From assembly GCF_024055575.1 (NCBI RefSeq), contig NZ_JAMXOE010000016.1, forward strand, positions 62,001 through 126,000: DNA of 64,000 nucleotides, given 5' to 3'. The notes under the pieces were generated by a model. It did no database searches, was not told the DNA's origin, and worked only from the letters and a program-made list of their open reading frames with translations. Position 1 is the first letter of the stretch. Each line of letters opens with the position of its first letter. Shown in pieces: positions 9,067 through 19,003 of the stretch. This stretch comes from Mucilaginibacter flavidus (GTDB taxonomy: Bacteria; Bacteroidota; Bacteroidia; Sphingobacteriales; Sphingobacteriaceae). Made by a program: the position numbers and the translations under genes.

Positions 9067-10474
9067 CACTGTTGTCCGGTAAAAATAAGAAATAGAACTA
9101 AAACGACGTTTCCAATTAATGCAGGGGGATTTGAAACGATTTTTAAAAACAAAGCCCCACAAAATCAGGTTTTAAAGAGCGAGAGTTGATATTCGCTGAT
9201 TTCGCTGTTATAGCCAATAATTGCCTGTTCAGGGTTTACCAGAAATTTGATCAGATCAATGTAGGTTCCAAGATGTTGCCTGATAAGGCCTGCAACATTG
9301 GCGAACGACCATTTGCATTTCTTTAGCTTATCAGCTTTGTCTTTTACTACTTTGACCAGCAAATCTGCAATCAGGGTACACCAAAGCTGTATTTTGATGG
9401 CATTTTGATTGTCTCCAAGGAAATTACTGAGTTGAAAGTTTTGCTTGATCCGTCTGAAAGGCAGTTCGATCTGCCATCTTCTTTTGTAAATACCCGCTAT
9501 TGTTAAGGCAGCAAAGTCTTGATTATTGGTAAGGAATTGGAATTCCTTACCTGTTTCTTTATCGAAGTAAGTTACCAGCCGGCCTTCCTGCAGAGGAACT
9601 TTATTTGCTTTATCAGGATTACCCAACAGTATTTTTTTATTACTTCTCACCCCATGGGCGGCCCTCTTTTCACTCACAGGCATTTCTTCCACACATTCCC
9701 ATCTCGCTCTTTTATTTAACCGGGTTACCCAAGTAACCCCTTTTCTGGTCCATTCAGCCAAGGGTAGATAGCTGTTGTAGCCTTTATCCATAACCAGGAT
9801 GGATCCTTTAGGCAAATCTAATTTAGGCATTACTATTTTGTCGTTAGTTGAGGCGCTGGTAATGTGAACAAAACAGGGAGCATTGTCCTTAGCCCTGATC
9901 AAAACGTGGGCTTTAACGCCGCCTTTCTTTTTCCCATTGGCTTTCGCATTACCACAAGCCTTAAAAACCTCAGAAAACAACGTTATTGTTGTTGAATCAA
10001 ATAGTTTATTGGAAAGCTTACACTCAGATAGGCTGTCCGGTAAAACACCAAAATGGTAGCGGAACAGTTCGTGGTATAATTCTTCGAAGAAATCAGCGGA
10101 ACGCCGTTCATTGGTATCTGCCAGTGTACTTCGGCGTGGCGTATGCACTATTCCCAGGTGATTCAATCGATGCGCGTTTACCTGGATACCGGTTATTAAC
10201 TCCCGAAGCGAGGTACAATGATGAAAACAGCAAAAAAGCATGGTCACCAGATGGTCGTAAGCTTTAAATTTCTTACAATAATGATCGGAATTGTGCTTGC
10301 GCGTTAATTGGTCAATTTTAGTACGCGGGATAAATGAAATAAGCTGGTTAAATATCGGCTGTCCGGTAAAAAATGCACTTTTGGGCATAGTTTGCTTTTT
10401 GAGTGTGGTAATTCAAAAGTAAACTATGCTGGGGCTTCGGCTCCTGTTTTTTTTAACTTTACCGGACAACAGTG
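9067..10474 (-). mobile_element. IS4-family insertion sequence with 10-bp target duplication
   Basis: The ends are inverted: CACTGTTGTCCGGTAAA on the left, and its complement TTTACCGGACAACAGTG on the right. The 10-base sequence ACTCAAGAAT flanks both sides (9057-9066 and 10475-10484). The element is 1408 bp with one transposase gene on the minus strand. Confidence 0.92.
9165..10388 (-). CDS. IS4-family transposase (DUF4372 plus DDE domain)
   Basis: 407 residues, intact. An N-terminal DUF4372-like DNA-binding region (FNQLISFIPRTKIDQL; FKAYDHLVTMLFC) precedes a DDE core with LFDSTTITLF (first Asp), SILVMDKGYNSY (second Asp) and the YKRRWQIELPFRRIKQNF signature carrying the Glu. Complete ends and target repeats suggest the copy is recent and may still be active. 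Confidence 0.93.
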   Translation of the reverse strand: MPKSAFFTGQPIFNQLISFIPRTKIDQLTRKHNSDHYCKKFKAYDHLVTMLFCCFHHCTSLRELITGIQVNAHRLNHLGIVHTPRRSTLADTNERRSADFFEELYHELFRYHFGVLPDSLSECKLSNKLFDSTTITLFSEVFKACGNAKANGKKKGGVKAHVLIRAKDNAPCFVHITSASTNDKIVMPKLDLPKGSILVMDKGYNSYLPLAEWTRKGVTWVTRLNKRARWECVEEMPVSEKRAAHGVRSNKKILLGNPDKANKVPLQEGRLVTYFDKETGKEFQFLTNNQDFAALTIAGIYKRRWQIELPFRRIKQNFQLSNFLGDNQNAIKIQLWCTLIADLLVKVVKDKADKLKKCKWSFANVAGLIRQHLGTYIDLIKFLVNPEQAIIGYNSEISEYQLSLFKT

Positions 10475-10774
10475 ACTCAAGAATCTAAAGATTTAATTTA
10501 AATACGTAGTAATTATGAGAAACTTATCTATAACTTGTCGAACCAATAATAAATTTGAAATCCTTTTCTGCAAAGCAAAATGCAATTACAAAACAGACAT
10601 AAAAAAGCCCTCATCTTTGCCTTACCGGTGGTTTGTGAACTTGATAATGATCTTAATTTTAATAAAAGGTTTTCGGGCAAAACAAAGCCCTTAATTCTTA
10701 CATTCTGATTCTTTTGTTATTGGCTAGAAAGTAAATAACCATTATCCATTTTGTAAATTAATAAATAAAATCCA

Positions 10775-10951
10775 ATGAGTAAATTTTCTAAAATTGAATT
10801 CGCGATACTTACAATGATAATAGCCATCATATTCGTTTCTGAGTATTACTACATAATTCTAAAAGACCACGATCGTGCCATATTTATTGGGCTTTGGCCG
10901 CCTACAATGGTAGGATTGCTGATCTATTTTAATACTAAAAAGAAAGACTAA
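10775..10951 (+). CDS. Small two-span membrane protein
   Basis: 58 residues beginning MSKFSKIEFAILTMIIAIIF, with two hydrophobic segments (about 8-28 and 37-52) and a KKKD tail. No family is recognised. It begins a run of small membrane protein genes (10775-11797) downstream of the IS. The 290 bases before it show no other gene. Confidence 0.55.
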   Translation: MSKFSKIEFAILTMIIAIIFVSEYYYIILKDHDRAIFIGLWPPTMVGLLIYFNTKKKD

Positions 10952-10952
10952 C

Positions 10953-11066
10953 ATGAAAAATTTAGATCTGATTATTCTCACGATAATCGTTACGGTATTG
11001 TATGTTGGTTTTGCATGGACACTATTTTCTGCGCAAAAGAGACAACAACATTTAAAGGATAAATAG
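10953..11066 (+). CDS. Small single-span membrane protein
   Basis: 37 residues (MKNLDLIILTIIVTVLYVGF then a basic QKRQQHLKDK tail), starting two bases after the previous stop codon, so probably coupled to it. Function unknown. Confidence 0.5.
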   Translation: MKNLDLIILTIIVTVLYVGFAWTLFSAQKRQQHLKDK

Positions 11067-11105
11067 CCTATAATAATATCTATTTTACTTTTCAACAGCT
11101 TCTAT

Positions 11106-11456
11106 ATGAACACGCTTTCAAATTGTGCCCAAATTATCATCGCGCTTGCCATCGCCTATGTTTGGATCGTCCGTTATGATAATATTGTCAAAGAGTTTAA
11201 ACAATATGGTATTTCAGACTTGTTAAGAAATTTTGTTGGTGCTGCTAAAATAGCGCTGTCAACGCTTTTGGTTACCGGTATATGGCATCAGGATTTGGTA
11301 TTGGTACCTGCACTTTTGATGGCTGGACTAATGGCATGCGCCCAAATAGCCCATTTTAAGGTTAAAAATCGCTGGCTCAAGTTTGTCCCCTCATTACTTT
11401 TGTTAATTCTGTCTTTGTTTGTAGCCGGAACTCATTCTGGATTAATGAAATTTTAA
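11106..11456 (+). CDS. DoxX-like four-span membrane protein (paralogue 1)
   Basis: 116 residues with four hydrophobic segments. The motif IVKEFKQYGISDLLRNFVGAAK after the first span and the overall layout match DoxX-like proteins. The stop overlaps the next gene's start (TAATG). Function of this subgroup is not established. Confidence 0.75.
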   Translation: MNTLSNCAQIIIALAIAYVWIVRYDNIVKEFKQYGISDLLRNFVGAAKIALSTLLVTGIWHQDLVLVPALLMAGLMACAQIAHFKVKNRWLKFVPSLLLLILSLFVAGTHSGLMKF

Positions 11457-11797
11457 TGCTGCTAAATTCATTAATTGTTATTTCTGCTGTTGCTTTCCTT
11501 TTTTATGGATTCTCTTTCTTTCTTAACTCCGGTATGAAAGGAGAGTTTGAACGCTATGGTCTGGATAAATTCAGAAAACTCATCGGTTGCCTACAACTGT
11601 TCGGCGGGTTAGGATTATTGGTCGGATTGGTTTTGCAACCAATATTGGTTATTTCATCGGGTGGACTTTCCTTGTTAATGATGATCGGTTTCGCAGTGCG
11701 TTTAAAAATGAAAGACAGGTTTTTACTCTGCTTGCCGTCCTTTATGTTTATGATCTTAAATTTCTATATCTGTGTTCAGGCTATAAAACTTCCGTAA
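11456..11797 (+). CDS. DoxX-like four-span membrane protein (paralogue 2)
   Basis: 113 residues, same layout as the preceding gene: FERYGLDKFRKLIGCLQLFG corresponds to FKQYGISDLLRNFVGAAKIA. The adjacent pair with a one-base overlap probably arose by tandem duplication and may form a heteromer. Function unknown. Confidence 0.75.
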   Translation: MLLNSLIVISAVAFLFYGFSFFLNSGMKGEFERYGLDKFRKLIGCLQLFGGLGLLVGLVLQPILVISSGGLSLLMMIGFAVRLKMKDRFLLCLPSFMFMILNFYICVQAIKLP

Positions 11798-12587
11798 CGG
11801 CTTTCGGAACTTTTATTTTAGTATAATAACACTTCATAAGTATCAATAAGGGGCGATATTATTTTACTTTTATCTGCCATTGTAAATATGGCCTTAAAGT
11901 GGGCCTTTCAACATTGCATGGTGATCGATCAAATAAAAAAGGTATTTATACCTATGGATGGTGTGGACCTGATTACCCGACGGGCAATCGATGGCTTTTG
12001 GATATGGCAGTTATTTGGGGGCTGAAAAATAAGTTTCGCTAAAAGTATCCAGTATCAACAGCTACAGGACGATCAGTGTAGAAAGGTATCAAAAAGGGCA
12101 GGAAACGGAATTGCGCATTAAATAACTTGAAGGGAAGCGGATAGTTTGAAAGCATAAAAAAAACAATCTAATTGATAAAAGCCACCCATTCACGCCCACG
12201 ATGAATACCTTATTTCACCGCATCCGACAAAGTTACCGACCGGCGGGTAAAAGTTCAAGGCTATATAAACGAAGCACTGTTATTTGTTTTTTATCGGTGC
12301 TTCGGCCTTGACCTTTCATCCGCCTTGCGCTTTTGGTGCCGAAGCGTTAAAAATGGTGTGGTGTGGAATGAGCCTAAATCTTTATATGTAGCAGAAAAAA
12401 ATATTAATTAGCTTGTCCATTTCTCTATCGCAGTTTTAAATGCGGATGGATCCAATAAAAAGACCTTTTATATCTTGAAAATATGTTGAGATATTAGTAA
12501 ACGAAAGGATAAACGATCAAAATGACAAATCATTATTTTTAATTCCAAAATTAAAATATTAGTTTAGTTTACGAAATAAAAATAATT
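11798..12587. other. Gene-poor stretch with decayed mobilisation sequence
   Basis: About 790 bases without an intact gene. The first 240 bases contain nothing I recognise. From 12041 on, the sequence is the degraded copy of the mobilisation region (see the repeat entry). No RNA gene was identified. Confidence 0.6.
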
Positions 12588-12752
12588 ATGAGCCGCCACG
12601 AAGTAGAAGATAAACGAATCGTATATACTCAATTTTTCTGCTTTCTTATTGCATTTCTTATTACGATCATTTCTCCTAAAACTACACAAAATTTTAAAGC
12701 AGCGGATTCCTTAGTAATGACTGGGACCGTATTATTGGCCATTAAATTAGCG
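12041..12752 (+). repeat. Segmental repeat, copy 2 (decayed)
   Basis: It matches 7911-8613 in order: a remnant of the mobilisation membrane gene's last 40 codons with indels and a stop (12041-12170), the non-coding block with the hairpin CGAAGCAC...GTGCTTCG (about 12260-12304), then the start of the membrane gene at 12588. In this copy the coding remnant is broken but the downstream membrane gene is full length, the reverse of copy 1. Confidence 0.7.
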
Positions 12753-13124
12753 AGAGACGGCTGGGAGATCGCCGCTGCAGGTTTTACATTGCTAGCAATC
12801 GCCTGGGGGGGATACTTTATTCAACATGATATTAGTGGGGAATCTGGAAAAGGGATCTTGGCGTCCAGCTTTTATTTTTTTTTGCCATCAATGCTTATGA
12901 TCTGTTTTTATCAACCATTCCCCTGGTGGTTGAAGTTGATTACTGTCTCATCTGTTATTGCCCCATTTATTATTTTAGTGATCGAAAGTTCAGGATCAGA
13001 TGCTGGACAACTTCGTGTTTGGACAGGTATTAATTTTAAATTTCTGCATTTTACGACTTTATGCTGGGGCTCTTTCTTCGTTTATTCACTATTACGAAAT
13101 AAATATAAATCTAAACGAAATTAA
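12588..13124 (+). CDS. Multi-span membrane protein of unknown function
   Basis: 178 residues with five to six hydrophobic segments and a basic KYKSKRN tail. The N-terminus MSRHEVEDKRIVYTQFFCFL is shared with the truncated gene at 8444. No recognised domain. It appears to be cargo of the mobilisable element, since both copies sit at the same position behind the conserved non-coding block. Confidence 0.7.
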   Translation: MSRHEVEDKRIVYTQFFCFLIAFLITIISPKTTQNFKAADSLVMTGTVLLAIKLARDGWEIAAAGFTLLAIAWGGYFIQHDISGESGKGILASSFYFFLPSMLMICFYQPFPWWLKLITVSSVIAPFIILVIESSGSDAGQLRVWTGINFKFLHFTTLCWGSFFVYSLLRNKYKSKRN

Positions 13125-13192
13125 ACGGGCTTTCTTTTTCTTATGTCTGTTTCATCTTTATAAAAATTATTTGAACTTAATAATCTAAAAAA

Positions 13193-13918
13193 CTATTGCC
13201 ACCTATTAATGAATTTGCTAAACTGCTTAAACTTATCTGAAAGAGGTAGCATCGTTTTATTAAGAAAAACAGTGTTTTTTGTAACTGAACTAATTTTTTC
13301 AAGCGAAACGATAAAGGAATTGTGTATACGCATAAACCTGCCTTTCGACAATTTATCTTCCATTGCTTTAAGCGTAATTAATGTTAGGATGCTTTTCTCT
13401 GATGTATTAAGGTGAATTTTAGCATAATCCTTAAGCCCTTCTATATAAATAATGTCCTAACAAGGAATTTTTACCTTTTGAGAGTTAACTTTTAGGTATA
13501 TAACAACTTTATCATTTGGCTTAATACTCAAAGAATTTACATTTAACTCTGCCCATTTCAAAGCTTTATTTGCCGCCCTTAAAAATTCCTGATAACCAAA
13601 TGGTTTCAATAGATAATCGACTGCATCAACCTTATAGCCTTCCAATGCGAACTGGTCAAATGCAGTTGTGAAAACAATAGCTGGTGCATTAATTGTGTTT
13701 CTTCCTTTTAAAATACGCGCAAGTTCAATTCCACTTAAATCTGGCATTTGTATATCCAGGAATATTACATCCACATTATTTTCATTAATATAGCGCAAGC
13801 TCTCTATTCCGTTCGAAAGGGAAGCACCTAAAATAAGAAAGGGGATTTGCTGAATAAACCGGCATAAAAGGTCAATTGCAGTCGGCTCATCATCAATAGC
13901 GATACAATTTAATATCAT
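13193..13918 (-). pseudogene. LytTR-family response regulator with an in-frame TAG
   Basis: The receiver domain (MILNCIAIDDEP; phosphoacceptor Asp in VIFLDIQMPD; Lys in YLLKPFG) is followed in the same frame by a complete LytTR DNA-binding domain (DIIYIEGLKDYAKIHL; FMRIHNSFIVSL). The two are split by a single TAG at 13457-13459 after VKIPC, the start of LytTR. The frame from 13918 to 13193 is exactly 242 codons, the normal family length. As written, translation would give a receiver without a DNA-binding domain. It overlaps the kinase gene by four bases (ATGA). Confidence 0.85.
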
Positions 13919-14979
13919 AATATTAAGGTTAACTTAGCTTCGTATAGCGTTTTATTGATAGGTCCTGTAATTAATGTATATTTTCCCGGATATAGCAACT
14001 CTAGTCGTTTGGTTGTGTTCAATAGGCCAATGCCATTGCTTTTATCTTCATTGGATCGTTTAACTTCGTAGTAAGGATTAGTAACCGTCAATACAATACT
14101 GTTAGCGCTTTGAAAAACTTTGATAGTTATCGTCCCTTCCGTGATATTGCTGACACCGTGCTTAAAAGCATTTTCGATCAAAGGTAAAAACAGCATTGGG
14201 GCTATCATATGCACGTTTATTTGAGTTGGTACATCGTAGTCGATCTTTGTTTTGGTACTTAATCTTAATCTCATTAACTCTATATAATCGCTTATAAAAG
14301 CCGTTTCCTTAGTTAAAGGCGTTAATCCGCCTTGTGTATCATACAGTACGTACCTCATCATTTTCGAAAGGTTGGTTATAGCCCTTCTTGCAACATCTCC
14401 GTCAGATAGCGTATAGGAATAAATATTATTTAAAGTGTTAAAGAAAAAATGCGGGTTAATTTGTGCCTTAAGCAAGGTGAGTGCTTATTTGATATTCTCC
14501 TGCTCTAATTGCTGTCTTAGGCTAACTTCCTCGTGCCATTTTTTTATAAAACTAATCGTTGTGCCAAATCCGATCAATAAAAGCATAACCGTAGGTATAT
14601 ATGTATCGTACGCCAATCCGAAATTATTTTGGCTAATTCGTGTTGGCCTGTTTTTTATTAGTCCGTAAATATTAAAAACGAGGTTAGCATAATTATTTAA
14701 CAAAGTAGATAACACGATCAAGACACTTACAGAAACGATATACCAAAGTCGCTCTTTTTTTGATAATAATTTTGGTATCAAAAAATAGATGTTTAAGTAA
14801 AACACCCCCATAAGCATTCCCAATAATAGAATTTGTTTTAACCAAAACCTTATAGGAAGCGTAATACCCCACGTTAGTGGATGATAAAAAAGCACAACAA
14901 ATGACAACAACAGCCAACCTATTATATGGCTTAGGAGATTAGCCTGTCTACGTAACATAGTAGTCATAATTAAACTCAT
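13915..14979 (-). pseudogene. LytS/YehU-type sensor histidine kinase with an in-frame TAA
   Basis: The N-terminal half has four membrane segments (about 15-135) and a linker helix ending LRQQLEQENIK. The C-terminal half starts LKAQINPHFFFNTLNNIYSY (phosphorylated His) and ends with the ATPase region (ENAFKHG; GIGLLNTTKRLELLY). A single TAA at 14485-14487 lies between them in the same frame; the total is 355 codons, normal for the family. Together with the stop in the partner regulator, the whole system seems to be dead. Confidence 0.85.
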
Positions 14980-15282
14980 TCATGGTTTAACTACAATATT
15001 ACGGCTAACTGATATAAATATTAATTTTTGTCGGCAATAGGTTAAAATTCCCGATGATTACTTTACTTCTGTCGATAAATGGTTAAATCTTAAATAGTCA
15101 ATTCTAAAACCTAAGATGGTCGATTATTTTGACTGAATTGTCTATTATATTTTTTTTATTCAAAATTGTGGGGTTCTTTGCAACATATTTGTAAATAGAG
15201 GATTTGGGGTTGTAAAACTTTAAATATTACTGCCGGGAAAAACTCAATAAAAACAACTGTACTGTTATTAAACCAATAAACT
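14980..15282. other. Intergenic region between divergent genes
   Basis: About 300 bases of AT-rich sequence between the broken kinase (leftward) and the propeller protein gene (rightward). It must hold both promoters, but no convincing consensus was picked out. Confidence 0.4.
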
Positions 15283-15338
15283 ATGAGAAAAGCATTTTTT
15301 AAAGCCGTAATAATACCTTTTGTTGGAGTATTTGCTGC

Positions 15339-17123
15339 ATGTCCCTCTTGAACTTTGCTCAGTCAGTTAAACAGGAAACTAAAAAAGTGATGCTGATGAA
15401 CCGTATCGGCCCGTCGTCGTCTGAGTTATATGTTGCAAATTCAGATGGTACCGGCGAACACCCGCTTTTGAGCAAATCGGGCTTTGACTATGATGCTTCC
15501 TACGCAGCTAACGGGAAATGGATTTCGTTTACTTCTGAACGAAACGGTTTTGGCCAGGCTGACATCTACCGGGTGCATCCCGACGGAACCGGTTTGGAAC
15601 GTTTGACAGACAGCCCCGCATTAGATGATCAGTCTGCCCTTTCACCTGATGCTTTGAAACTAGCATTCGTTTCTACCCGGATCGCCCATAAATCAAATAT
15701 TTGGATATTAGATATTAAAACCCGCAAATTGAATAACCTAACAGGGAGGCCAACAATACAGGGCGACTCAACAAAACCGGACGGTTTTTTCCATCCTTCA
15801 TGGTCCCCGGATGGTAAATGGATCGCTTTTTCATCTGACCGTAACACAGAATGGAGAGGGCACGGAAACGGAACGGGTTGGGAACACATACAGGAATTGA
15901 GCATATACATTGTTCATCCGGATGGTAGCGGGCTTCGTCGTATTTCACGACCGGGAATTTGTGACGGCGCGCCCAAATGGTCGCCCGATGGGAAAAGCGT
16001 TGTTTTTTACGAAATCCCGGTGGAAGATACCTGGAACGCAAGGAGGCCTAACCTCGCCAAAAAAGCAACGTCGCAAATAATATCCGTTGATTTATTGACG
16101 GGCAAAAGAACCGATATAACTTCAGGATCCGGCTTAAAATTGGAACCCCAATTTTTGAAAAATGGCAAAATAGGATATCTTGTGAAAGGTGGTGTAAAGC
16201 CAGCTTTGATGTACATTGGCGACACGGTGGTTGTGAAAGGAAACATCCATTCTCCAGCCTGGTCGCCAGGTGGTGAAAAGGTTGTGTTTGAAAAAGTAGA
16301 TTTTAGCCCCCGGCCGCAAAATCAACCACTTTACAGCTGGGACAAGAATTATCAATATCAGTACACCGATGTGTTTCCAAATTTTTCGAAGAATGGTGAA
16401 TTAGTTCTTACCGATAAGGCAACAGATTCAGGGATTTCTATAATGGACGCTGATGGATCGAACAAGAAAAGGATATTTACTCCTACCAACGGTGTCGCAT
16501 TTATGCCCACCTGGTCGCCGGATGGTGAATGGATAGCTTTCGGTTACGGCGGTTTCTCACAATCGCGCAAAACGAGTGCGGCTAAAATAATGATGATAAA
16601 AAAAGACGGAACAGGATTAATTGCTTTAACAGACAGTACGCTAAATTCCGGATTTCCCAGTTTCTCTCCTGATGGAAAGAATATTGTCTACCGGGCTTGG
16701 GGAGCAAAAAATGATGGCCTCCGCATCTTAAATCTGGAAAACCATACTATAAAACTATTGACTTCGGATTACGATAACCTGCCCTTTTGGTCTCCTGATG
16801 GTAAGTTGATTTCTTTTACAAGAAAACATGGTGACAATAATTTCGATATTTATACCATTCGGCCCGACGGAACGGGTTTGCGTCAACTTACTACATCACC
16901 AGCAAATGATGCCCACGCGATGTGGACTGATGATAGTAAACACCTTATGTGGAGTAGCGGTATTTATGGTTTCAAAGATGAGGCAGCCCTTTATGATGGT
17001 ACTTTTCAGCCTTATGGCGCTATTTTTATAATGAATGCCGATGGCACTGATAAAAAACAATTAACAGACAGTCCGTGGGAAGATTCAATGCCTTGTTTTG
17101 TACCTCGTGCCGACCGTCATTAA
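15339..17123 (+). CDS. TolB-like WD40/beta-propeller protein, signal peptide frameshifted
   Basis: 594 residues made of repeated PD40/TolB motifs, for example FHPSWSPDGKWIAFSSD, MPTWSPDGEWIAFGY and LPFWSPDGKLISFTRK, forming one or two periplasmic propellers. Upstream, the ATG at 15283 encodes a signal peptide (MRKAFFKAVIIPFVGVFAAC) in a different frame that stops at 15349. Restoring one base near 15337 joins it to SLLNFAQSVKQETKK. So the gene probably began at 15283 and lost a base; the frame given lacks an export signal. Ligand or enzymatic role is unknown. Confidence 0.8.
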   Translation: MSLLNFAQSVKQETKKVMLMNRIGPSSSELYVANSDGTGEHPLLSKSGFDYDASYAANGKWISFTSERNGFGQADIYRVHPDGTGLERLTDSPALDDQSALSPDALKLAFVSTRIAHKSNIWILDIKTRKLNNLTGRPTIQGDSTKPDGFFHPSWSPDGKWIAFSSDRNTEWRGHGNGTGWEHIQELSIYIVHPDGSGLRRISRPGICDGAPKWSPDGKSVVFYEIPVEDTWNARRPNLAKKATSQIISVDLLTGKRTDITSGSGLKLEPQFLKNGKIGYLVKGGVKPALMYIGDTVVVKGNIHSPAWSPGGEKVVFEKVDFSPRPQNQPLYSWDKNYQYQYTDVFPNFSKNGELVLTDKATDSGISIMDADGSNKKRIFTPTNGVAFMPTWSPDGEWIAFGYGGFSQSRKTSAAKIMMIKKDGTGLIALTDSTLNSGFPSFSPDGKNIVYRAWGAKNDGLRILNLENHTIKLLTSDYDNLPFWSPDGKLISFTRKHGDNNFDIYTIRPDGTGLRQLTTSPANDAHAMWTDDSKHLMWSSGIYGFKDEAALYDGTFQPYGAIFIMNADGTDKKQLTDSPWEDSMPCFVPRADRH

Positions 17124-17613
17124 AAAATATATTTAATAAATAAATTTTTGATCAATACTAATGTTGCAGTCTGCCCCTACAAAAAAGCACTCCAATTTAT
17201 GGAGTTCTATGATAATTTATTTGGCTTTGCTAAATGCTGTTCTACCCTTTGACAGAGTTTAATTAATGGATAGAAAAAGGAACTGATTTAAGTAGACTTT
17301 ATTGATTTTTACCTCCAATATGAACAATGAAATTGCATCAAACTTTGCAGTTGAATGAATAATAATAGCGATCGATTCTGAATAAAAAGCTTTCCTGAAA
17401 CACGTATTCTATATAAATTCATTTTCAGTTAAAAAACGGACAAGTCATTGACCATTGTTTACCTGACAGCTGGTTCATGTAAATTGTTTATCAAATTTAC
17501 AGTATGCTCGTTAATGAATTGCGGCAAAATTTTAGTTCATTTTCTAGGGGCATAACATCAATCAACTTTTACTACTTTTAGCTATTAAATAACGATATAA
17601 ATTCATTGCCAAT
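17124..17613. other. Intergenic region, nothing recognised
   Basis: About 490 bases of AT-rich sequence with no coding frame, RNA or repeat that I can support. Confidence 0.5.
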
Positions 17614-18860
17614 ATGTTAAGAAAGGATTCGGTTTGTGCTGTTTGTACGAAAAATCGAGGGCTGGTTCATCAATCTGTTTTAAGTCCCGGACAACAGTTC
17701 AAGCAGTTTTTTGCTAAACTTTTTGATACCACCGACTGGCCTCCGCGCTGGCATTGCGGTAACTGGACCGATTTTCACAGTTGGCTTTACATCTGTTCCG
17801 ACCTTGTTATCTGGGCCTCCTATTTCGCTATCCCTGTTCTGTTATTCAGTATAATTCTAAAACGAAAAAAAAACATCCCTTTCCTTAGGATATTTTGGCT
17901 TTCATCGCGTTTACCTTACTGTGCGGCATAACTCATCTTATCGATGCAGTCATCTTTTATTGGCCGGCCTATCGCTTAAGTGCACTGATTAGGTTTTTTA
18001 CCGCTATAGTATCTGTAGCTACTGTATATGCTCTATACAGGGCCATCCCTTTCATAATCGCCTGCGTACGGTTGATCAGTTGGAGCACGAGATTGAGGAG
18101 CGTAAACGCGCAGAACAGCAAACAGAGAAGCAGCGTGTAGCAGCTAGCTACCGAGGAACTCATGAACCGCAAAGATGAGTTTATGAGCATTGCAAGCCAC
18201 GAACTCAAAACGCCCATTACCAGCGTTAAGGCTTCCCTGCAATTGATCGATAAAATGGTGGGAAAGCACCCTCAATTAGAATCCGTGGCGCCGTTTATAA
18301 GCAAGGCATCCAAACAGGTAAATAAACTTACAAATATCATCAACGACCTATTGGATGTAACTAAGATACAGGCCGGGAAGCTGCAATTAAATGAGTCATT
18401 TTTTAATTTATACCAGCTAATTGTGGATAGTGTAGAACAATGCCAACTTATTGATAACAGGCACAAAATATTGATTAAGGGGAATAATGAGCTTAAAATT
18501 TATGCAGACCGCGACCGTATTGAGCAGGTTTTTTGTAACCTCATCAATAATGCCATCAAATATTCACCAAAGGCTGAGGAGGTGCATGTGGGCTTTGAAA
18601 TCCTGGATGACCAAATAACGGTATCTGTTACCGACTTCGGCATCGGCATCCCGGCTGAAAAAGTCGCTAATATTTTTGACCGCTTTTTCCGAGTGGAGCA
18701 CACCTCGAAAAATTTTTCCGGCCTGGGATTGGGATTGTACATCTCATCAGAGATCATCAAGCAACATAACGGGGAAATAGGCGTAATTAGCGAAACCGAC
18801 AAAGGGTCAACGTTTTGGTTTACAGTGAAATTAATAGTAAATAATATCGTAACAACTTAA
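17614..18860 (+). pseudogene. Ethylene-receptor-like histidine kinase, multiply frameshifted
   Basis: Three frames must be joined. First, 17614 to about 17893 carries SDLVIWASYFAIP. Then the frame at 17895 carries FIAFTLLCGITHLIDAVIFY. Then about 18062-18133 gives a linker helix (DQLEHEIEERKRAEQQ), and 18162-18860 an intact kinase core (MSIASHELKTPITSVKASL; GLGLGLYISSEII). The three-span N-terminus has the Asp, Tyr, Pro, Cys and His pattern of the plant and cyanobacterial ethylene-binding domain. One break is a tandem AGCT duplication near 18139-18146. The kinase core alone could still be translated from 18162 but would be unanchored. Confidence 0.8.
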
Positions 18861-19003
18861 TTTATAAGATAGCAATTGGTTATCCGATGGATCTTTTTTT
18901 GCACCCGCTAAATTCTATAACAGCCAACATCAACCGATGGAAAAATACGCCTTTGGTTTGTAGATTTAGTAGCTCTCATTTTACTGAATAAAACAAAAAA
19001 AAT

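Noticed and set aside
13209..13415. 68-codon frame on the plus strand
   Set aside because: It is the antisense of the LytTR domain that continues in frame beyond the TAG of the response regulator; the minus-strand reading is clearly the conserved one.
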